Shown: positions 46,680 to 56,260, counted from the stretch's first letter. The stretch is 64,000 nt of DNA from Burkholderiales bacterium (GCA_947453625.1 CANGHK010000017.1:1-64000), one strand, 5' to 3'. A program made the numbers and translations. Notes: generated from the letters alone by a model not told the origin.

Positions 46680-48089
46680 TCAGAGTACCCGTCCCGGGTT
46701 GAGCCGGCCCTGCGGGTCCAGCGCCTGCTTGATCGCCCGCATCAGGCCGAGCGCCACCGGCGATTTGCGTTCGGCCAGTTCGTCGCGCTTGAGCTGGCCG
46801 ACGCCGTGTTCGGCCGAGAACGAGCCGCCGCAGGCCTGCACCGCGTCGTAGACCAGGCGGTTGATCGCCGGTTCATGCGTGGCCAGGAATTCACTTGTCT
46901 CCACGCCCGTCGGGCCTTGCACGTTGTAGTGCAGGTTGCCGTCGCCCAGGTGGCCGAAGTTGACGAGACGGATGCCTGGAAACGCGGCCTCCAGCGCGGC
47001 GTCCGTGCGCGCGCAGAAATCGGGGATCGCCGACACCGGCAGCGCGATGTCGTGCTTGACGTTCAGCCCCTCCTCGCTCTGCGCCAGCGGGATGGCCTCG
47101 CGCAAGTGCCACAGCGCGGCCGATTGGGCCAGGCTGCCGGCCAGCGCCGTGTCGGCCACCACGCCCTGGTACAGCGCGGCCTCCAGCATCGCTTCGAAGC
47201 GGTTGCGTGCCGTGGCCTCGTCGTCGGCGCTGGCGTACTCCAGCAACACCGTCCACGGCGCAGGCGCCAGCGGCTGGGCCAACTGGCTGAAATGGCGCCG
47301 CACCAGCGACAGCGAGAACTGGTTCATCACCTCGAAGCCGGTCAGCCCGGCGCCCAACTGGGCTTGCGCCAGGCCGAGCAAGGCCAGGCATTGGGCCAGG
47401 CTGGCGCAACTGGCCAGCGCGGTGACGCTGGCCGCCGGCCGTGGGAACAGCTTGAGCGTGGCCGCGGTGATCACGCCCAGCGTGCCCTCGCTGCCGATGA
47501 ACAGGTCGCGCAGGTCGTAACCGGTGTTGTCCTTGCGCAGGCCGGTCAGGCCGTCCCAGACCTCGCCGGCGGCGGTCACCACCTCCAGCCCCAGGCACAG
47601 GTCGCGCGCATTGCCGAAGCGCAGCACCTGGGTGCCGCCGGCGTTGGTGGCCAGGTTGCCGCCAATCGTGCAACTGCCTTCGGCGGCCAGGCTGAGCGGA
47701 AACAGCAGGTCGGCGTCCGCCGCGGCCTGCTGCACCGCCTGCAGCACGCAGCCGGCCTCGACGGTCAAGGTCAGGTTGGCGCGGTCCACCGCCCGCACCC
47801 GGTTCATCCGGGCCAGGCTCAGCAGCACCTGGGTGCCACTGGCGTCGGGCACGCCGCCGCCCACCAGGCCGGTATTGCCGCCCTGGGGCACCAGGGTCGC
47901 GCCATGGCGGGCGCAGGCCTGCAGCACCTGGGCCACTTCGGCCGTGTTGCCGGGCCGCACCACTGCCAGCGCCTTGCCGCGCCAGCGCTTGCGCCAGTCC
48001 TGCTCCCAGGCGCTCAGGTCGCCCTCGGTCATCACCTGGTCCTGCCCCAGCAGATGACGCAGTTCGGTCAGCAGCGTGGCGGGGTTCAC
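46680..48089 (-). CDS. FAD-linked oxidase, GlcD/D-lactate dehydrogenase type
   Basis: This 469-residue flavoprotein has the PCMH-type FAD domain (LVPQGGNTGLVGGGVPDASG, EGSCTIGGNLATNAGGTQVL, GSEGTLGVITAATLKLFP) and a C-terminal FAD-oxidase domain (HLGDGNLHYNVQGP, SAEHGVGQLKRDEL). Members oxidise 2-hydroxy acids such as D-lactate, glycolate or D-2-hydroxyglutarate to 2-oxo acids; which one cannot be told here. The start is GTG 48089, whose GTGA overlaps the DUF2069 stop, so the two genes are coupled. Confidence 0.92.
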   Translation of the reverse strand: MNPATLLTELRHLLGQDQVMTEGDLSAWEQDWRKRWRGKALAVVRPGNTAEVAQVLQACARHGATLVPQGGNTGLVGGGVPDASGTQVLLSLARMNRVRAVDRANLTLTVEAGCVLQAVQQAAADADLLFPLSLAAEGSCTIGGNLATNAGGTQVLRFGNARDLCLGLEVVTAAGEVWDGLTGLRKDNTGYDLRDLFIGSEGTLGVITAATLKLFPRPAASVTALASCASLAQCLALLGLAQAQLGAGLTGFEVMNQFSLSLVRRHFSQLAQPLAPAPWTVLLEYASADDEATARNRFEAMLEAALYQGVVADTALAGSLAQSAALWHLREAIPLAQSEEGLNVKHDIALPVSAIPDFCARTDAALEAAFPGIRLVNFGHLGDGNLHYNVQGPTGVETSEFLATHEPAINRLVYDAVQACGGSFSAEHGVGQLKRDELAERKSPVALGLMRAIKQALDPQGRLNPGRVL

Positions 48090-48541
48090 GCGGCGGGCTC
48101 GGGCATCGGCTTCGGGTGCTTGAGGCGCCAGCGCACGTTGGCCGCGCAGGCGGTGAACAGCACCAGGCACAACACCACCTCGGCCCAGGCCAGCGCCACG
48201 CCGATGCCGCCGGCCGCACCGGTTGGCAGGCCGGTGGCGCGCACGGCGCCCTCGGTGAAATACAGCCAGACCAGCAGGCTGACCCAGCGGTAGGTGTAGA
48301 GCCTGTGCCTGAGCAGGCCGGCCAGCGGGAACACCAGCGGCACGACCTTGAAGGCCAGCCATCGGCCGCCCGTCGGCGCCAGCCACAGCTCCCAGGCCAG
48401 CCCCAGCACGATCAGCGCGAGCAAGGCGCCCACCGCCAGGGCCCGGGTGACTTGCACGAAACGATGGGGGGCGGCGACGACCGGCTGCGGCAAGGCCGGA
48501 TTCAGTACAGACGGGGAGGATTCGATCACGGGTGGCATCAT
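48086..48541 (-). CDS. DUF2069 family membrane protein
   Basis: This 151-residue predicted inner-membrane protein has four hydrophobic segments (ALLALIVLGLAWELWL, VPLVFPLAGLLRHR, SLLVWLYFTEGAVRA, AEVVLCLVLFTACAAN), matching the DUF2069 pattern. The function is unknown. Two adjacent ATGs (48541 and 48538) can start it. It lies seven bases from the divergent YihY gene and overlaps the FAD oxidase downstream. Confidence 0.85.
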   Translation of the reverse strand: MMPPVIESSPSVLNPALPQPVVAAPHRFVQVTRALAVGALLALIVLGLAWELWLAPTGGRWLAFKVVPLVFPLAGLLRHRLYTYRWVSLLVWLYFTEGAVRATGLPTGAAGGIGVALAWAEVVLCLVLFTACAANVRWRLKHPKPMPEPAA

Positions 48542-48547
48542 AGACGG

Positions 48548-49780
48548 ATGAGTCTGCCCCTTCCGGCCACCCGCCGATCGCGCCTGCGCCTGGCGCGCGT
48601 GTTCGTCGCGCTGCGTCAATGGCCCTGGTTCGACACCCTGCGCACGCTGAGGCTGCGCTTTCGTGAAGACCACCTGGCGCTGACCGCCAGCAGCCTGACC
48701 TTCACGACCCTGATCAGCCTGGTGCCGCTGGTCACGGTGATGTTGGCGCTGTTCACCGCATTTCCGATGTTTGCGCGCTTCCAGGTCGCGTTGCAGCAGT
48801 ATTTTCTGCAAAGCCTGGTGCCCGACAACATCGCCAAGCCGGTGCTGCAGGCGCTGACCCAGTTTGCCGGCAAGGCCAGCAAACTGGGCAGCGTCGGCCT
48901 GATCGTGCTGGGGCTGACGGCGCTGGCGCTGATGTTCACGATAGACCGCACGCTCAACGCGATCTGGCGCGTGCCGCGGCCTCGGCCGCTGGCCCAGCGC
49001 GTGCTGGTGTACTGGGCCGGGCTGACGCTGGGCCCGCTGCTGCTGGGCGCCAGCCTGTCGCTGACTTCCTATGCGGTGTCGGCGTCTAGCGGTCTGGTGT
49101 CCGGCCTGCCCGGGGGCTTGGGCTTGCTGCTGTGGGCAGTGGAGTTCGCGCTGCTGGCCGGCGGCATGGCGGCGCTGTTCCGCTATGTGCCCAACACCCA
49201 TGTCCGGGGCGTGCATGCGGCCGCGGGCGGCGTCTTCGTCGCGGTCGGTTTCGAACTGGCCAAGCGCGGCCTGGCCTGGTATGTCAGTCTGGTGCCGACT
49301 TACTCGGTCATCTACGGCGCCTTCGCCACGCTGCCCATCCTGCTGTTGTGGGTCTACCTGAGCTGGGTGATCGTGCTGCTGGGCGCGGTGATCGCCGCCT
49401 ACGCGCCCAGCCTGGCGATGCGGGTGGTGCGCTTGCCCGACCGGCCCGGTGAGCGCTTCGCGCTGGCGCTGGCGCTGCTGCAGGCGCTCGACCAGTCGCG
49501 TGGCAGCGCGCAACCCGGCCTGAGTGCCGAGGCGCTGGCGGGCGCGCTGCGCGTCGATCCGCTGCAGGTGGAGCCCGTGCTCGACGACTTGCTGAGCCTG
49601 GGCTGGTGCGGCCGGCTCGACGAGGAGGGCGCCCAGCGCCATGTGCTGCTGATCAACCCGGCGCAGACCCCGGCCCAGCCGCTGATCGACTGCCTGCTGC
49701 TGCGCGATCAGCGCCGGACGCAGGCCTTTCGCCGCCGCGCCGGCGTGGTGGCGATGACCTTGGCCGAGTTGCTGGCCTGA
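48548..49780 (+). CDS. YihY/virulence factor BrkB family membrane protein
   Basis: This 410-residue protein has the conserved N-terminal LALTASSLTFTTLISLVPLV, six hydrophobic helices to about residue 290 (FRYVPNTHVRGVHAAAGGVF, PTYSVIYGAFATLPILLLWV) and a soluble C-terminal domain of about 115 residues resembling a winged helix. The biochemical role is not established; despite an old name, it is not RNase BN. ATG 48548 is chosen because family similarity begins there. Confidence 0.92.
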   Translation: MSLPLPATRRSRLRLARVFVALRQWPWFDTLRTLRLRFREDHLALTASSLTFTTLISLVPLVTVMLALFTAFPMFARFQVALQQYFLQSLVPDNIAKPVLQALTQFAGKASKLGSVGLIVLGLTALALMFTIDRTLNAIWRVPRPRPLAQRVLVYWAGLTLGPLLLGASLSLTSYAVSASSGLVSGLPGGLGLLLWAVEFALLAGGMAALFRYVPNTHVRGVHAAAGGVFVAVGFELAKRGLAWYVSLVPTYSVIYGAFATLPILLLWVYLSWVIVLLGAVIAAYAPSLAMRVVRLPDRPGERFALALALLQALDQSRGSAQPGLSAEALAGALRVDPLQVEPVLDDLLSLGWCGRLDEEGAQRHVLLINPAQTPAQPLIDCLLLRDQRRTQAFRRRAGVVAMTLAELLA

Positions 49781-49830
49781 GGGTTGGGCCCGATGGCTGC
49801 AAGGGCAAGCCGCTCGCGCCGTCGCCCGGC

Positions 49831-49836
49831 GATAAT
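49831..49836 (+). promoter_or_regulatory. Putative -10 box of hrpA
   Basis: GATAAT ends eight bases before the GTG start of hrpA, with no Shine-Dalgarno sequence in between. This matches the spacing at dedA, tsaD and DUF1178. Confidence 0.35.
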
Positions 49837-49844
49837 CGGGCACA

Positions 49845-52800
49845 GTGAATTTGCCCGCCCCCCCGGCGCGGCCACCCCGGCCCGAATCCCCATCGCGCCC
49901 GCCTCGCCCAGAGCGCGGAGCGCGGCAAGACAGGCCGCCGCGTGTGGCCACGCCCATCCCCAGGATCACCTATCCCGAATCGCTGCCGGTCTCTGCCCGG
50001 CGCGAGGAGATCGCGCGCGCGCTGACCGAGCACCAGGTGGTGATCGTCTGCGGCGAGACCGGTTCGGGCAAGACCACCCAGTTGCCCAAGATCGCGCTCG
50101 AGCTCGGCCGCGGCATAGGCGCCGGTGGGCGCGGGCTGATCGGCCACACCCAGCCGCGCCGGCTGGCGGCCACCAGCGTGGCCAAGCGCATCGCCGACGA
50201 GTTGCAGTCGCCGCTGGGCGAGGTGGTGGGCTACAAGGTTCGCTTCCAGGACCGCTTCCAGGCGGGGGCCAGCGTGAAGCTGATGACCGACGGCATCCTG
50301 CTGGCCGAGACCCAGGGCGACCCCGACCTGCGCCAGTACGACACCATCATCATCGACGAGGCGCATGAGCGCAGTCTGAACATCGATTTCCTGCTCGGCT
50401 ACCTGCGCCAATTGCTGCCGCGCCGGCCCGACCTGAAGATCGTCGTCACCTCGGCCACGATAGACGCCGAGCGGTTTGCCAACCACTTTGCCGGACGCAA
50501 CGGACCGGCGCCGGTGATCCAGGTCAGCGGGCGGCTGTTCCCGGTCGAGCAGCGCTGGCGGCCGTTCGAGGACAAGCGCGACTACGGCCTCGACGAAGCC
50601 ATCGCCGACGCGGTGGACGAGCTCTGGCAGGGCGGGGCCAGCGGCGACATCCTGGTCTTCCTGCCGGGCGAGCGAGAGATCCGCGACGCCGCCGACCACC
50701 TGCGCCGGCATCTCGCGCAACATGCCAACAACGCGCACCGCGGCGGCCCGCAGCCGCAGATCCTGCCGCTGTTCGCGCGCCTGTCGCAGGCCGAGCAGGA
50801 GGCGGTGTTCGAGACCGGCAACGGCCGGCGCATCGTGCTGGCCACCAACGTCGCCGAGACCTCGCTGACCGTGCCCGGCATCCGCTATGTGATCGACAGC
50901 GGGCTGGCGCGGATCAAGCGCTACAGCTACCGCACCAAGGTCGAGCAGTTGCAGGTCGAGGCGATCAGCCAGGCGGCGGCGAACCAGCGCGCCGGGCGCT
51001 GCGGGCGGGTGGCCAACGGCATCTGCATCCGCCTCTACGACGAGAAAGACTTCACCGGCCGGCCCAAGTTCACCGACCCGGAGATCCTGCGCAGCTCGCT
51101 GGCCGGTGTGATCCTGCGCATGAAGAGCCTGCGCCTGGGCCAGGTCGAGGACTTCCCGTTCCTCGAAGCGCCGCGGCCGAAGGCGATCGCCGACGGCTAC
51201 GACCTGCTGGGCGAACTGGGCGCGGTCGACGACAACAACGACCTGACGCCTATCGGCCAGGAGCTCAGCCGGCTGCCGCTGGACCCGCGGGTGGGCCGGA
51301 TGATCCTGGCCGCGCGCGACCGCGAGGCGCTCAACGAGGTGCTGATCATCGCCAGCGCGCTGAGCGTGCAGGACGTGCGCGACCGGCCGAGCGAGGTGGC
51401 GCAGGCGGCCGACGAGAAGCACAAGAAGTTCGACGACGAGAAGTCGGAGTTCATGGGCTACCTCAAGCTCTGGGCCTGGATCGAGGAGGGTCGGGGCATG
51501 CACGGCCATCCGGGCACGGCTGGGCCCCAGGGTACGGCCCCACGCATCGACAGCCATAAATTGAGCAACCGCCAGCAGGAGCAGCGCCTGCGCGACAGCT
51601 TCGTCAACCCGCGCCGGGTGCGCGAGTGGCGCGACATCTACGCCCAGTTGCACACCGTGGTGGCCGAGCAGGGCTGGCGGCTGAACGGCAGCGCGGCCAC
51701 CTACGAGCAGATCCACCTGGCGATGCTGGCCGGGTTGCTGGGCAACGTCGGCTGCAAGAGTGACGACGAGGACTGGTACCTGGGCGCGCGCGGCATCAAG
51801 TTCTGGCGCCACCCCGGCGCCCACCTGAGCAAGAAGCCGGGCCGCTGGCTGATCACCGCCGAACTGGTGGAGACCACCCGGCTCTACGGCCGCGGCCTGG
51901 CCGGCATCGAGCCGCAGTGGATTCCCGGCGTGGCCGGCCACCTGCTCAAGCTGCAACTGCTGGAGCCGCATTGGGAGAAGAAGGCCGCCGAGGTGGTCGC
52001 GCTGCAGCGCGCCACGCTCTACGGCATCGTGGTCTACAACAACAAGCGGGTCAATTTCGGCAACATCGACCCCAAGGCCGCGCGCGAGATCTTCATCCGC
52101 AGCGCCCTGGTCGAGGACGACTGGGACAGCGCGCTGCCCTTTCTGTCGCACAACCGCAAGCTGCTGGCCCAGGTGCAGGAGCTCGAACACAAGAGCCGGC
52201 GCCAGGACGTGCTGGTCGACGACGAACTGATCTACGCCTTCTACGACCAGTTGCTGCCGTCCGATGTGCACTCGGGCGCGACGCTGGAGCGCTGGGTCAA
52301 GCACGAGAGCCGGGTCAACCCGAAGCTGCTGCAGCTGACGCGCGACGAGCTGATGCGCCACGAGGCCGCCGGCATCACCGGAGCCGCCTTCCCCAAGACG
52401 CTGCGCCTGGGCGGGGTCGACTGCGCGGTGAGCTACCTGCACGAGCCCGGTGACGCCCGGGACGGCGTCACGGTGACGGTGCCGATCTACGCGCTCAACC
52501 AGGTCAGCGAGGAGCGCTGCGAGTGGCTGGTGCCGGGCATGCTGGCGTCCAAGCTGACCGCCTTGCTCAAGAGCCTTCACCAGCGCCCGCGCACCAGGCT
52601 GGTGCCGCTGCCGGCCTATGTCGAGGAGTTCATCGCCGGCCACGACTTCGCGCAGGGCGCGTTGATGGACGTGCTGCTGAAGGCGGTGCGCGAGCGGACC
52701 CAGATCGCTGTGCAGCGCAATGACTTCAAGCTCGACATGCTGCAAGCCCATTTGTTCATGAACTTTCGGATCGTCGACGAGCATGGCCGCCAGCTCGGCA

Positions 52801-53861
52801 TGGGCCGCAACCTGGCCACGCTGAAGGCCGAGCTGGGCGGTCAGGCAAGGTCGGCTTTCCAGGCGCTGGCGGCCTTGAAGCTGGGCAGCGCGGTGTCGAC
52901 GGCGCCCGCCGCCTCGGCTGCTCCGGTGCTTGCCCCCGCCGCGCCGGCAAGCGGCGGCGCGCGCCGGGTCGAAAAAGCGGTCGCCGCGCCACCGATCGCG
53001 CCGCCCGCGGCGCCGATCCGCCACACCGCCTGGACCTTCGGCGAGTTGCCCGAGCTGATGGAGATCCACAAGGCCGGCCAGGTGTTGATCGGCTTTCCGG
53101 CACTGATCGACAAGGGCACGCATGTCGAGATCGAGGTCTTCGACGAACCCGAGGGCGCTGCCGCCAAGCACCGCGCGGGCTTGAGCCGGCTGCTGGCGCT
53201 GGCCCTCAAGGAGCCGCTGAAGTACCTCGAAAAGAACATCCCCGACCTGGTCAGGATGGCCACCGCCTACATGCCCTTGGGCAGTGCCGACGAGTTGCGT
53301 TCCCAGATCATCGAGCTGGCGCTGGACCGGGCTTTTCTGGCCGACCCCTTGCCCACCGACGAGGCGTCGTTCACCCGCCGCCTGGCCGAGGGCCGCAGCC
53401 GGCTCAACCTGATCGCCCAGGACGTGGCGCGGCTGGCCGCGGCCATCCTGGCCGACTACGCTGCCGCCCAGCGCAAGCTCAAGGACAGCCGGCCGCCCAA
53501 GGAGGTGGCCGACGACATCGCCGCCCAGTTGCAGCGGCTGATGCCCAAGCACTTCCTGCTGCAGGCGCCGTACGCGGCACTGCAGCATTACCCGCGCTAC
53601 CTCAAGGCCATCGTGATGCGGCTGGACAAGCAGCGCGAAGACCCGCTGCGCGACGGCCAGCGCCTGGCCGAACTGCGGCCGCTGCAGCAGGGCTTTGTGC
53701 GCCGCCTGGCCGAGCGCAAGGGCGTGGCCGATACCAGGCTGGACGAGTTCCGCTGGCTGCTGGAGGAACTGCGCGTCAGTTTCTTCGCCCAGTCGCTGCG
53801 CACGCCGCAGCCCGTCAGCGCCAAGCGCCTGGAAAAAGCCTGGCAGCAACTGTCGAGCTGA
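49845..53861 (+). CDS. hrpA: ATP-dependent RNA helicase HrpA
   Basis: This 1338-residue DEAH-box helicase has an N-terminal Pro/Arg-rich tail (about 45 residues), motif I GETGSGKTTQLPK, motif II IIDEAHERSLN, motif III TSATIDAERF, and motif VI QRAGRCGRVANG. Helicase-associated and OB domains follow, then the long C-terminal DUF3418 region typical of HrpA. An Ala/Pro linker near residue 1030 separates the last parts. HrpA unwinds mRNA and rescues stalled or collided ribosomes. The start is GTG 49845. The stop codon overlaps the start of the Stealth gene (TGATG). Confidence 0.96.
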   Translation: MNLPAPPARPPRPESPSRPPRPERGARQDRPPRVATPIPRITYPESLPVSARREEIARALTEHQVVIVCGETGSGKTTQLPKIALELGRGIGAGGRGLIGHTQPRRLAATSVAKRIADELQSPLGEVVGYKVRFQDRFQAGASVKLMTDGILLAETQGDPDLRQYDTIIIDEAHERSLNIDFLLGYLRQLLPRRPDLKIVVTSATIDAERFANHFAGRNGPAPVIQVSGRLFPVEQRWRPFEDKRDYGLDEAIADAVDELWQGGASGDILVFLPGEREIRDAADHLRRHLAQHANNAHRGGPQPQILPLFARLSQAEQEAVFETGNGRRIVLATNVAETSLTVPGIRYVIDSGLARIKRYSYRTKVEQLQVEAISQAAANQRAGRCGRVANGICIRLYDEKDFTGRPKFTDPEILRSSLAGVILRMKSLRLGQVEDFPFLEAPRPKAIADGYDLLGELGAVDDNNDLTPIGQELSRLPLDPRVGRMILAARDREALNEVLIIASALSVQDVRDRPSEVAQAADEKHKKFDDEKSEFMGYLKLWAWIEEGRGMHGHPGTAGPQGTAPRIDSHKLSNRQQEQRLRDSFVNPRRVREWRDIYAQLHTVVAEQGWRLNGSAATYEQIHLAMLAGLLGNVGCKSDDEDWYLGARGIKFWRHPGAHLSKKPGRWLITAELVETTRLYGRGLAGIEPQWIPGVAGHLLKLQLLEPHWEKKAAEVVALQRATLYGIVVYNNKRVNFGNIDPKAAREIFIRSALVEDDWDSALPFLSHNRKLLAQVQELEHKSRRQDVLVDDELIYAFYDQLLPSDVHSGATLERWVKHESRVNPKLLQLTRDELMRHEAAGITGAAFPKTLRLGGVDCAVSYLHEPGDARDGVTVTVPIYALNQVSEERCEWLVPGMLASKLTALLKSLHQRPRTRLVPLPAYVEEFIAGHDFAQGALMDVLLKAVRERTQIAVQRNDFKLDMLQAHLFMNFRIVDEHGRQLGMGRNLATLKAELGGQARSAFQALAALKLGSAVSTAPAASAAPVLAPAAPASGGARRVEKAVAAPPIAPPAAPIRHTAWTFGELPELMEIHKAGQVLIGFPALIDKGTHVEIEVFDEPEGAAAKHRAGLSRLLALALKEPLKYLEKNIPDLVRMATAYMPLGSADELRSQIIELALDRAFLADPLPTDEASFTRRLAEGRSRLNLIAQDVARLAAAILADYAAAQRKLKDSRPPKEVADDIAAQLQRLMPKHFLLQAPYAALQHYPRYLKAIVMRLDKQREDPLRDGQRLAELRPLQQGFVRRLAERKGVADTRLDEFRWLLEELRVSFFAQSLRTPQPVSAKRLEKAWQQLSS

Positions 53862-54952
53862 TGGCAAGCCAAGACCTTCAGTTTACCGAATCAGCCCCCC
53901 GCATGACCGATAGCTCCCCCATCGACATCGTCTACCTCTGGGTCGACGGCAACGACCCGGCCTGGCGCCGCAAGCGCCAGTGCGCTGCCCAGCAACTCAG
54001 CGCCGGCCACCGTGACGCGATCGGCCTCTACGGCAATGTCGAGGGCCGGTTTCGCGACAACGACGAGTTGCGCTACAGCCTGCGCGCGCTCGAGCGTTTC
54101 TTTCCGGACCACGGCCATGTCTATCTCGTCACCGACGCGCAGACGCCGGACTGGTTGCGTCCGTCCGGCCGCCTGACGCTGATCGACCACCGCGACCTGA
54201 TCCCGTCGGCCAGCCTGCCCACCTTCGACTCGGGCAACATCGAGTCCTACATCCACCGCATTCCCAACCTGTCGGAGCGATTTTTCTACCTCAACGACGA
54301 CGTGTTCTTCGGCGCGCCGGTCGAGACCGGTGACTGGTTCTGGGACGGCGGCCTGTACGCCGCCTGGTCTGACGAGCCGGTGGTCTCCGACGGGCCGCTG
54401 CGCCAGGACGCCAACTCGATGGACAACGCCAGCCGCTTGTCGCGGCAGTGGCTGGGCGCGCAGCGGGCGCGGTCAGCGCGGCTGCAGGGCTATGCCCACA
54501 CGTCGCGCACCTTTGCCCACGCGCCGCGGCCGCTGCTCAGGTCCGTGCTGTTCGAGCTGGAACAAAAGGCACCCGAGATGTTCGCCAGCGTGCGCTCGAC
54601 GGTCTTCCGCACCTGGGACAAACCGACCATCGTCTCGGATTTCGTGCTGCGCTGGGCGCTGGCCCATGGCGTCGTCCGGATGCGGGACTACCGCCACCGC
54701 TACCTGTCTACCGGCGACGCCGACATCGGCGAACAACTCGATCGCCTGGTGTCGGCCGCCGGGGGCGTTGACTTCTTCTGCGTCAACGACACCACCGACG
54801 ACGCGTCGTCGCACGATGCGCGGCTGGCCTGCGTTCGCGCGTCGTTGCAAGCACTGTTCGACCGCCCGTCCAGCTTCGAGCGGCCTGCTTGCCGGGCGGT
54901 GGCTGCGCCCAGTCCTGTCTCGTCGCGTCAGGAAGTCGCCGCGCTGGCCTGA
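53861..54952 (+). CDS. Stealth-family hexose-1-phosphate transferase
   Basis: This protein has 363 residues (an in-frame ATG at 53903 is an alternative start). All Stealth conserved regions are recognisable: CR1 DIVYLWVDGNDPAWRRKR, CR2 RDNDELRYSLRALERFFPDH with FFYLNDDVFFG, CR3 around SVLFELEQKAPEMF and CR4 FFCVNDTT. Stealth proteins transfer a hexose 1-phosphate to build phosphodiester-linked surface polysaccharides and are related to the GlcNAc-phosphotransferase of lysosomal targeting. The gene is translationally coupled to hrpA, yet functionally fits the surface-glycan genes 2 kb downstream. Confidence 0.9.
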   Translation: MASQDLQFTESAPRMTDSSPIDIVYLWVDGNDPAWRRKRQCAAQQLSAGHRDAIGLYGNVEGRFRDNDELRYSLRALERFFPDHGHVYLVTDAQTPDWLRPSGRLTLIDHRDLIPSASLPTFDSGNIESYIHRIPNLSERFFYLNDDVFFGAPVETGDWFWDGGLYAAWSDEPVVSDGPLRQDANSMDNASRLSRQWLGAQRARSARLQGYAHTSRTFAHAPRPLLRSVLFELEQKAPEMFASVRSTVFRTWDKPTIVSDFVLRWALAHGVVRMRDYRHRYLSTGDADIGEQLDRLVSAAGGVDFFCVNDTTDDASSHDARLACVRASLQALFDRPSSFERPACRAVAAPSPVSSRQEVAALA

Positions 54953-54968
54953 AGACGGCCAGACAGCA

Positions 54969-55343
54969 TCAAGGCGGCGGTGTTGCCGCCGCGGCGCGCG
55001 AGAACTCGTCGAACGCGGCCACCGCGCTGGCCGCGTACATCAGCGACGGGCCGCCGCCCATGTAGGTGGTCACGCCCAGCGTCTCGTCGATCTCCTGGCG
55101 GGTTGCGCCCAGTTTGACCAGGGTCTGGGCGTGAAAGCCTATGCAGGGATCGCAGCGCGCCGCGACGCTGAGCGCCAGCGCGATCAATTCCTTGGTCTTC
55201 TTGTCCAGCACGCCGCTGGCCGTGGCCGCGTGCCCTAGCGCGCTGAAACTCTTCATGACCTCGGGTGTGCTCGACCGCAGCGAGGCGAGGCGGCTGGAGA
55301 CGGTCTGTGTCAGCTCGCGGTAGGTGTCGGCAGAAGGGGACAA
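54969..55343 (-). CDS. Carboxymuconolactone decarboxylase/AhpD-like protein
   Basis: This is about 124 residues from TTG 55343, which has GGAG six bases upstream. The frame also allows TTG 55394. The AhpD core is complete: KELIALALSVAARCDPCIGFHAQ contains the Glu, the CxxC pair and the His of the thiol peroxidase proton relay. EIDETLGVTTYMGGGPSLMYA follows. Members reduce peroxides or act as decarboxylases; the CxxC suggests a redox role. Confidence 0.85.
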   Translation of the reverse strand: MSPSADTYRELTQTVSSRLASLRSSTPEVMKSFSALGHAATASGVLDKKTKELIALALSVAARCDPCIGFHAQTLVKLGATRQEIDETLGVTTYMGGGPSLMYAASAVAAFDEFSRAAAATPPP

Positions 55344-55427
55344 GTCAGGCTCCAGTGGGCAATCGGGATGCAGTTTGGCCTCCCAGGGCGGCAACCTTCA
55401 GGGCGCGGCGTTCAGCGTCCTGCCGAC

Positions 55428-55580
55428 TCAGCGCTTTACGCGGTTGGCGTTCTCGGTGTCCTGCTTGATGTGCGCCGCGAAGTAGCGGATGAAAAACGCG
55501 CCCATTCCGAGCATGAAGGCGATGCCGGCCACGCTCATCAGCCCCACGTCGGTGGTGAAAAGATCTATCAGCGCATGCAC
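55428..55580 (-). CDS. DUF3149-type micro-protein (50 aa)
   Basis: The gene starts at GTG 55580 with AGAGGAG seven bases upstream, a strong site. The peptide MHALIDLFTTDVGLMSVAGI continues as one hydrophobic helix (AFMLGMGAFFIRYF) and ends in a charged tail (KQDTENANRVKR). The FTTDVGLMS block and single helix match the DUF3149 small membrane proteins of Burkholderiales, whose function is unknown. It lies 84 bp upstream of the AhpD-like gene's start, on the same strand. Confidence 0.75.
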   Translation of the reverse strand: MHALIDLFTTDVGLMSVAGIAFMLGMGAFFIRYFAAHIKQDTENANRVKR

Positions 55581-56260
55581 GACAGGCTCCTCTGCTTATC
55601 GGGTCGATCAGTGGGTGTCGATTGGGCGCTGCGCGCCTGCCCTCAGCCTTGATGCACCGCAACGGCAACCGCGCCGGGCGGCAGCGAGCCGGGGCAACTC
55701 CGCCACGGAGATCGCACGCCCTGTCCGGCAGCCGCCAGCGCCCATGCGCTGGCAGACCGGACGAGCAAGTTTGGCGAAACAGCGATTCAAGTTGAGCGCC
55801 AGCCTGCAAGCAATATGCCGCCCAGTGCGTTTGGCACAGCGCCGCTGCTTGCGCATTGGACCTGCAAGCTTGAATTTTCAAGTAAAATTTACTCCACAAC
55901 ATAGTAAATATGATAAAAAAATATTATAAATTGTAATATTGAAAATCGGTGAGTCGGTGTTCTTGCAGTGTCAGCGCTGCTCCCCAAGGAATGCCTGCAG
56001 CGCGCCATCGCCTTAAACCATCTCTAAAATAGGGTCAATGACTAGCCTAAATCGGACTAGTGGCCACTTTGTTGAGACTTACGCAAGTAAACTCTACAGC
56101 CTGGCAGTGCGCCAACCCGGCCCGTGAGTCGCAGCGCTCTTGCCGCTTGCACGAGGGTCCAACCAGAAGCCAGTAGCATCCATTTTTGCGACAACCACGC
56201 AATCCGCGCGACGCACCCACACCGGCCGGCTCTCTCAACGCGAAGTGACGGGCTGGCGCG
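55581..56260. other. Gene-free AT-rich boundary region
   Basis: No convincing gene is present in these 680 bases. From about 55861 to 56050 the composition drops sharply to AT-rich. Several small inverted repeats occur: CTTGAA-TT-TTCAAG (55869-55882), AGTAAA-A-TTTACT (55881-55893), and AATATTA...TAATATT (55920-55940). GACTAG is repeated at 56040 and near 56063. The region marks the change from the GC-rich backbone to the lower-GC glycosylation locus and probably holds its promoter and perhaps a recombination junction. TTGAGA near 56072 is a weak -35 candidate. Confidence 0.5.

Noticed and set aside
48116-48547. N-terminal extension of the YihY protein
   Set aside because: The extra codons lie opposite DUF2069 and have no family similarity; ATG 48548 starts the conserved protein.
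49653-53867. 1404-codon minus-strand frame opposite hrpA
   Set aside because: It is a shadow of the HrpA codons; composition is abnormal and no family motif is present.
55869-55940. Insertion-sequence end or attachment site in the AT-rich gap
   Set aside because: Only short palindromes are present, with no transposase, integrase or flanking target duplication in the window.
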